DNA of 64,000 nt from an uncultured Bacilli bacterium (lineage in GTDB: Bacteria; Bacillota_I; Bacilli_A; RF39; UBA660). The position numbers and the translations under genes were made by a program. Location of the stretch: contig CAKPEZ010000002.1 in assembly GCA_934149465.1 (NCBI GenBank), forward strand, positions 102,866 to 166,865, read 5' to 3'. The number at the start of each line of letters is the position of its first letter. Position 1 is the first letter of the stretch. Below, piece by piece: positions 59,646 through 64,000 of this stretch. Under the pieces are notes generated by a model. That model saw nothing but the letters and a program-made list of their open reading frames with translations, searched no databases and was not told the DNA's origin.

Positions 59646-61778
59646 ATGGAAAAGAAAATATTTGAATTAAATTTTAGAGGAAGAAAAATTACAGTTGAAT
59701 GGGGAGAACTTGCTAAACAAGCTCATGGTGCAGTTTTAGTTAGATATGGAGATACAGTAATATTATCAACAGCAGTAGTAAGTAAAACTGCTAATATCTT
59801 ATCAGATTTCTTTCCTTTAATGATCTTATACAACGAAAAATTATATTCAGTAGGAAAAATTCCTGGTGGATTTATTAAAAGAGAAGGAAGACCTACTGAA
59901 AACGCTACTCTAGCAGCTAGAATGATCGATAGACCAATGCGTCCTTTATTCCCTGAAAACTTTAGAAATGAAGTACAAGTTGTAAATACAGTATTATCTG
60001 TAGATCAAGATAACAGCCCTGAAATGACTGCTTTGCTTGGTTCATCACTTGCAGTATCTATAAGTAAAATCCCATTTAATGGTCCAATCGCGGCAGTTAA
60101 AGTAGGACGTGTAAACGGAGAATTTGTAATTAATCCAACTCTAAAAGAAAGTGAACTAAGTGATATCGATCTTACTGTTGCTGGTACTAAAGATGCTATT
60201 AACATGGTTGAAGCTGGCTCTAAAGAAGTAAGCGAAGATGATATGTTAGAAGCATTAATGTTTGGTCATGAGGCAATAAAAGAATTAATTAAATTTGAAG
60301 AAGAAATAATCGATGAAATAGGCGTTCCTAAAATGGAATATGAAACATTAACATTAGAAGAAGAATTAAAAGAAGAAATAACTACATTAGTAGCAAAACG
60401 TATAGATGATGCTTTAAGAATTAAAGATAAATTAGAAAAATATAATACTTTAGATCTTATTAAAGAAGAAGTAGTTAATAAGTATGAAGAAGAAAATCAT
60501 GATAAAGAAAAAGAAGAACTAGATACACTACTTACTAAAGTAAAATTAATCTTAGAACAAATAGAATATGATTTATTTAGAAAAATTGTTGTTAAAGAAA
60601 AAACACGTGCAGATGGTAGAGCAATGGATGAAATAAGACCACTATCAACTGACATTGACTTATTACCAAGAACTCATGGCTCTGCTTTATTTACAAGAGG
60701 ACAAACTCAAAGTTTATCAGTTGTAACTCTTGGTGCTTTAGGAGAACATCAAATATTAGATGGATTATCTATTGAAGATGAAAAAAGATTTATGCTTCAT
60801 TATAACTTTCCAGCTTTCTCAGTAGGAGAAACGGGAAGATATGGCGCTCCTGGAAGAAGAGAAGTAGGTCACGGAGCATTAGGAGAAAGAGCATTAGCTC
60901 AAGTAATTCCTAATGAAGAAAAATTTCCATATACAATTAGAGTAGTATCTGAAATACTTGAAAGTAATGGTTCTTCTTCTCAAGCATCCATTTGTGCTGG
61001 TTGCATGGCTTTAATGGCTGCTGGTGTACCAATATCATCTCCAGTAGCAGGAATTGCCATGGGATTAATTACAGATGGCGATGACTATACTATTCTAACA
61101 GATATTCAAGGAATGGAAGATCACCTTGGCGATATGGACTTTAAAGTAGCAGGTACGAGAAACGGAATATGTGCTCTACAAATGGATATTAAAATTAGTG
61201 GAATTACTAAACAAATCTTAAAAGAAGCATTAGCCCAAGCTAAAAAAGCTCGTATGCAAGTACTTGATGTTATGGAAAAACAAATTGCAATTCCTCGTCC
61301 TGAAGTAAGTAAATACGCTCCTAAAACAGTAACATTTATGATAAACCCAGATAAAATAAAAGATGTTATTGGAAAAGGCGGAGAAATGATTACTAAGATT
61401 ATTCTTGAATGCAGTAATGTTAAAACAGTCAATGATATAAACGCTGTTAAGGTTGACTTAGAGGATGATGGTAGAGTAATTATTTATCATACAAATGCTG
61501 AAATAATCTCTAAAACAGCAGAAAGAATCAAAAATATAGTAAGAGAACCAGAAATTGGTAAAGTATATTCTTGCCGCGTTGTAAAAGTAGAAGACTTTGG
61601 TTGCTTTGTTGAATTATGGCCTGGATGTGAAGGATTAATCCATATATCACAACTAGATAAAAACAGAGTAGAAAAAGTAAGTGACATTGTTAAAGTAGGA
61701 GACGAAGTAATTGCAAAAGCAACTGGCTATGATAAAAAAGGAAAACTAAACCTATCTAGAAAAGAAGTTTTAAAATAA
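59646..61778 (+). CDS. pnp: polyribonucleotide nucleotidyltransferase (PNPase)
   Basis: This 710-residue phosphorolytic 3'-5' exoribonuclease has two RNase PH domains. The first contains GGFIKREGRPTENA and RPMRPLFP; the second has GALGERALAQVIP and ATRN-like VAGTRNGICALQMDIK. An all-helical linker lies between. A KH domain (MINPDKIKDVIGKGGEMI, near 560) and an S1 domain (VYSCRVVKVEDFGCFVELWP, near 638) close it. It ends shortly after S1, without the long acidic tail of some homologues. Confidence 0.98.
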   Translation: MEKKIFELNFRGRKITVEWGELAKQAHGAVLVRYGDTVILSTAVVSKTANILSDFFPLMILYNEKLYSVGKIPGGFIKREGRPTENATLAARMIDRPMRPLFPENFRNEVQVVNTVLSVDQDNSPEMTALLGSSLAVSISKIPFNGPIAAVKVGRVNGEFVINPTLKESELSDIDLTVAGTKDAINMVEAGSKEVSEDDMLEALMFGHEAIKELIKFEEEIIDEIGVPKMEYETLTLEEELKEEITTLVAKRIDDALRIKDKLEKYNTLDLIKEEVVNKYEEENHDKEKEELDTLLTKVKLILEQIEYDLFRKIVVKEKTRADGRAMDEIRPLSTDIDLLPRTHGSALFTRGQTQSLSVVTLGALGEHQILDGLSIEDEKRFMLHYNFPAFSVGETGRYGAPGRREVGHGALGERALAQVIPNEEKFPYTIRVVSEILESNGSSSQASICAGCMALMAAGVPISSPVAGIAMGLITDGDDYTILTDIQGMEDHLGDMDFKVAGTRNGICALQMDIKISGITKQILKEALAQAKKARMQVLDVMEKQIAIPRPEVSKYAPKTVTFMINPDKIKDVIGKGGEMITKIILECSNVKTVNDINAVKVDLEDDGRVIIYHTNAEIISKTAERIKNIVREPEIGKVYSCRVVKVEDFGCFVELWPGCEGLIHISQLDKNRVEKVSDIVKVGDEVIAKATGYDKKGKLNLSRKEVLK

Positions 61779-61789
61779 CTTCTTTTTTT
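61761..61789 (+). terminator. intrinsic terminator of rpsO-pnp
   Basis: AAAGAAGTT pairs with AACTTCTTT around a seven-base loop holding the pnp stop, then T. Confidence 0.85.
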
Positions 61790-61790
61790 G

Positions 61791-61799
61791 TGTTATAAT
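61791..61799 (+). promoter_or_regulatory. extended -10 promoter of recG
   Basis: TGTTATAAT, 17 bases before the recG start codon. Confidence 0.5.
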
Positions 61800-61815
61800 T
61801 AACTAGGTGATTAAC

Positions 61816-63798
61816 ATGATATTAAAAGATACCAACATCTTTACTATAAAACAAATAAACTCACTAGAATCACTTGGGATTTACACTAGTGGCGATTTAT
61901 TAAACTACTATCCATATCGCTATGAAATAATAAAAAGATCACCTCTTATAGATGGAGAAAAAGTTACTACTGACGGAATAGTTTCTTCTAATCTAACACT
62001 AACATATTTAAATCATAAAAGAAGAATTGCTTTTAAATTAAATACTGGAGATAATCTTGTAAATATTTGGATATATAATAGAGCATTTCTTACTAAAGTA
62101 TTAAAAGAAGGAATCTATATAACGGTATTTGGAAAATATAACAAATGGAAAAACTTGATTGTAGCAAGCGAAGTAAAATTAGGAAAACTGCCAGAAAAAA
62201 CAGAAGTAACTCCTATTTATCATACGAAAAATAAAATAAAAAGTAATGAAATTTCTCTTCTAATAAAGAAATGCTTTTTAACTCCTAATATAAAAATAGC
62301 TGATTATATTCCTAAGTCTTTTTCCGAACAATATAAATTTATTTCTAAAAAAGATGCTCTTATAAACATTCATTATCCCAAAGATTTGAATTTATTAAAA
62401 CAAGCAAGATTAAGACTAAAGTATGAAGAATTATTTACATACATGCTAAAAATTAGATATATGAAAGAAAAACTTAATACTAATAAATGTATAAGTAGAA
62501 AAATATGTCCGGAAGAAATAGATAAGTTTATTAGTAGCCTATACTTTAAACTAACACCCGATCAAGAAAAAAGTGTAAATGAAATACTAAATGATATGGC
62601 TTTGCCTAAGAGAATGAATAGATTATTACAAGGTGATGTTGGAAGTGGAAAGACTATTGTTTCCTTTATCGCTGCTTATTATAACTATCTATCATCTTAT
62701 CAAACTGCATATATGGCTCCAACTGAAATACTTGCAAAACAGCATTACGAAAATGCTCTAAAATTATTTAAAAATACTAATATGAATATTAAACTATTAA
62801 CTTCTAGTACCAAGCAAAAAGAAAAAAAAGAAATATATAATGACTTGGAACAAGGAAAGATAAATCTAATTATTGGAACTCAGTCACTAGTTCAAGATAA
62901 TTTAAAATTTTATGATTTAGGGCTAGTCATTACTGATGAACAACATCGCTTTGGTGTAAATCAAAGAACAATTCTAAAAAATAAAGGTAATTATCCTGAT
63001 ATCCTATCAATGAGTGCAACACCAATACCAAGAACATATGCTTTAACTATATATGGGGATATGGATGTATCTTCAATAAAGACAAAGCCTCAGGGCAGAA
63101 AGGAAATAATAACGAAAATATATAATGAAAAAGATATATTAGAAGTTTTAAAAATGATGTATGAAGAATTAAAGTTAGATCATCAAATATATGTCATTGC
63201 TCCTTTAATAGATGAAGGAAATAATGATCTAGAAAATGTAAAAGTTCTAGAAGAAAAAATGAATAAAGCTTTTGGTAAAAAATATAAAATAGCATCTCTT
63301 CATGGAAATATGGATAATGAAAAAAAAGAAGCCATAATGAAGCTTTTTAGCAATAATAAAATAAATATTTTAATCTCAACAACAGTTATTGAAGTTGGAG
63401 TAGATGTTAAAAATGCTAGTATGATCGTTATATTTGATGCAAATAATTTTGGCCTTTCAACCATTCATCAATTAAGAGGAAGAGTAGGAAGAGGAGATAT
63501 CCAGTCTTATTGCCTTTTAATTACCAAAATAAAATCCGATCGTTTAAATATTTTAAAAGAAACTAACGATGGATTTAAAATAAGTGAATTTGATTTTAAG
63601 AATAGAGGTTATGGTGAATTGTTTGGAGTTAAGCAAAGTGGTGAATTTCACTTTAAAATAGCTGATATAAAAACTGATTACAAGATTCTTCTTCAGGCCA
63701 AAAAAGATGCTGAAACTGTAATAAATGATTATTTTAATAAACGTTTAGATAATTTGCAACTTTACAAAGAATTGCTTGAAAGTGACAATCTTAATTGA
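61816..63798 (+). CDS. recG: ATP-dependent DNA helicase RecG
   Basis: This 660-residue branch-migration helicase reverses stalled forks. The wedge (OB) domain occupies about residues 50-150. Walker A is LQGDVGSGKTIVS near 272, motif II TDEQHRFGVNQR, motif III SMSATPIPRTYAL near 400, and motif VI QLRGRVGRGD near 552. The TRG motif region includes GYGELFGVKQSG. The ATG at 61816 follows CTAGGTGATT; a GTG three codons upstream is in frame but is part of that site. Confidence 0.97.
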   Translation: MILKDTNIFTIKQINSLESLGIYTSGDLLNYYPYRYEIIKRSPLIDGEKVTTDGIVSSNLTLTYLNHKRRIAFKLNTGDNLVNIWIYNRAFLTKVLKEGIYITVFGKYNKWKNLIVASEVKLGKLPEKTEVTPIYHTKNKIKSNEISLLIKKCFLTPNIKIADYIPKSFSEQYKFISKKDALINIHYPKDLNLLKQARLRLKYEELFTYMLKIRYMKEKLNTNKCISRKICPEEIDKFISSLYFKLTPDQEKSVNEILNDMALPKRMNRLLQGDVGSGKTIVSFIAAYYNYLSSYQTAYMAPTEILAKQHYENALKLFKNTNMNIKLLTSSTKQKEKKEIYNDLEQGKINLIIGTQSLVQDNLKFYDLGLVITDEQHRFGVNQRTILKNKGNYPDILSMSATPIPRTYALTIYGDMDVSSIKTKPQGRKEIITKIYNEKDILEVLKMMYEELKLDHQIYVIAPLIDEGNNDLENVKVLEEKMNKAFGKKYKIASLHGNMDNEKKEAIMKLFSNNKINILISTTVIEVGVDVKNASMIVIFDANNFGLSTIHQLRGRVGRGDIQSYCLLITKIKSDRLNILKETNDGFKISEFDFKNRGYGELFGVKQSGEFHFKIADIKTDYKILLQAKKDAETVINDYFNKRLDNLQLYKELLESDNLN

Positions 63799-63818
63799 CA
63801 ACAAACTGTCAAATTTTT
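63793..63818 (+). terminator. intrinsic terminator of recG
   Basis: TTGACA pairs perfectly with TGTCAA around ACAAAC, followed by A and T5. The stop codon is inside the 5' arm. Confidence 0.75.
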
Positions 63819-63855
63819 CCTAATTTTATGAAAGTACTTGTGTTTTTGTAAATTT

Positions 63856-63970
63856 TATAATATGATTAATATGACATAAATAATATGTCCACTCACTACG
63901 GTATAAAATGTAGGAGTGTATTCAACCAAAACCCCCTGAAGGAGCCGAAAGGCTCCATTTTTGTTGATTT
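63856..63970 (+). promoter_or_regulatory. structured leader or small RNA at the right edge
   Basis: After TATAAT (63856-63861) come three ordered hairpins. GACATA pairs with TATGTC (63873-63889). CACTC-A-CTAC pairs with GTAG-GAGTG (63890-63918). GGAGCC-GAAA-GGCTCC (63941-63956) is followed by T5 and enclosed by an outer TCAACC/GTTGA pairing. The last looks like a terminator, so this may be a riboswitch or attenuator for the gene beyond the window, or a free small RNA. No known class is recognised. Confidence 0.45.
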
Positions 63971-64000
63971 TAAAGGGATTTTATATTATTAAAAGTATTT

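Noticed and set aside
61121..61432. Minus-strand 103-codon frame inside pnp
   Set aside because: pnp is unambiguous here; the opposite frame is open only because of codon use.
1..64000. tRNA or rRNA genes, insertion sequences, prophage genes, CRISPR arrays
   Set aside because: None seen: no tRNA-like cloverleaf with conserved TTCGAAT-type arm, no transposase or integrase frame, and no regularly spaced repeats.

Overview
The window is chromosomal DNA from a very AT-rich (about 30% GC by eye), spore-forming, walled Firmicute of the Bacilli/Erysipelotrichia type, possibly one of the uncultured gut orders such as RF39. TGA is used as a stop and Trp is TGG, so this is genetic code 11, not the mollicute code. 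Peptidoglycan genes (murG, murB, ftsQ/divIB, ftsW, uppS) show a cell wall. An alpha/beta-type small acid-soluble spore protein, SpoIIGA, sigma-E, a SpoIIIAH-like protein, YlbJ and a divergent SirA show endospore formation. The species cannot be fixed from the sequence alone.

Layout: 0-8.4 kb holds an acyl-CoA synthetase-like enzyme, a degenerate hybrid sensor kinase, and a TetR regulator divergent from an MMPL transporter plus secreted partner. 8.5-13.8 kb is an envelope block (murG-murB-ftsQ-uppS-cdsA-rseP). 13.9-23.2 kb is a mixed, two-stranded stretch: CYTH protein, putative amidoligase, serine hydrolase, GNAT and remnants, ZnuA-like lipoprotein, yidD, rnc, ylbJ, Lon-like protease, flippase. 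From 23.4 kb to the end every protein gene is on the + strand. It comprises rpsB-tsf; dgkB; ftsW-ylmH; vanZ-ybeY-dgkA-cdd-era-dgt-yqzL-recO; a protein of alpha-CTD-like repeats; thiI; a SASP; recD2; priA-pyrH; queA; dnaG-rpoD-trmK; pgsA; spoIIIAH; a pilin; parE; spoIIGA-sigE; tkt-sirA-yneF; rpsO-pnp; recG.

Three surface proteins (35.9, 39.0 and 47.8 kb) share a SipW-type N-terminal segment and a related beta-rich module with a V(W/Y)L motif, but have different C-termini. The largest ends in a domain whose last 81-base block before the tail is about 56% GC and only about 12% A inside an otherwise AT-rich gene. That is the composition expected of the variable region of a diversity-generating retroelement (DGR). 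No reverse transcriptase or template repeat is in the window, so the rest of the system would have to lie elsewhere in the genome.

Other unexplained items are a probable minus-strand small RNA of about 100 nt with its own promoter, three hairpins and terminator (35.62-35.76 kb), and a structured leader-like RNA running off the right edge after recG. There are also Spo0A-box-like sites before sirA and spoIIGA, a sensor kinase that has lost its phosphoacceptor His, a ZnuA-like lipoprotein without recognisable metal ligands, and an S2 protein with a SAP/Rho-N-like tail. Intrinsic terminators are unusually easy to see (short stem plus T-tract after most operons), and many promoters have an extended -10 (TGnTATAAT).
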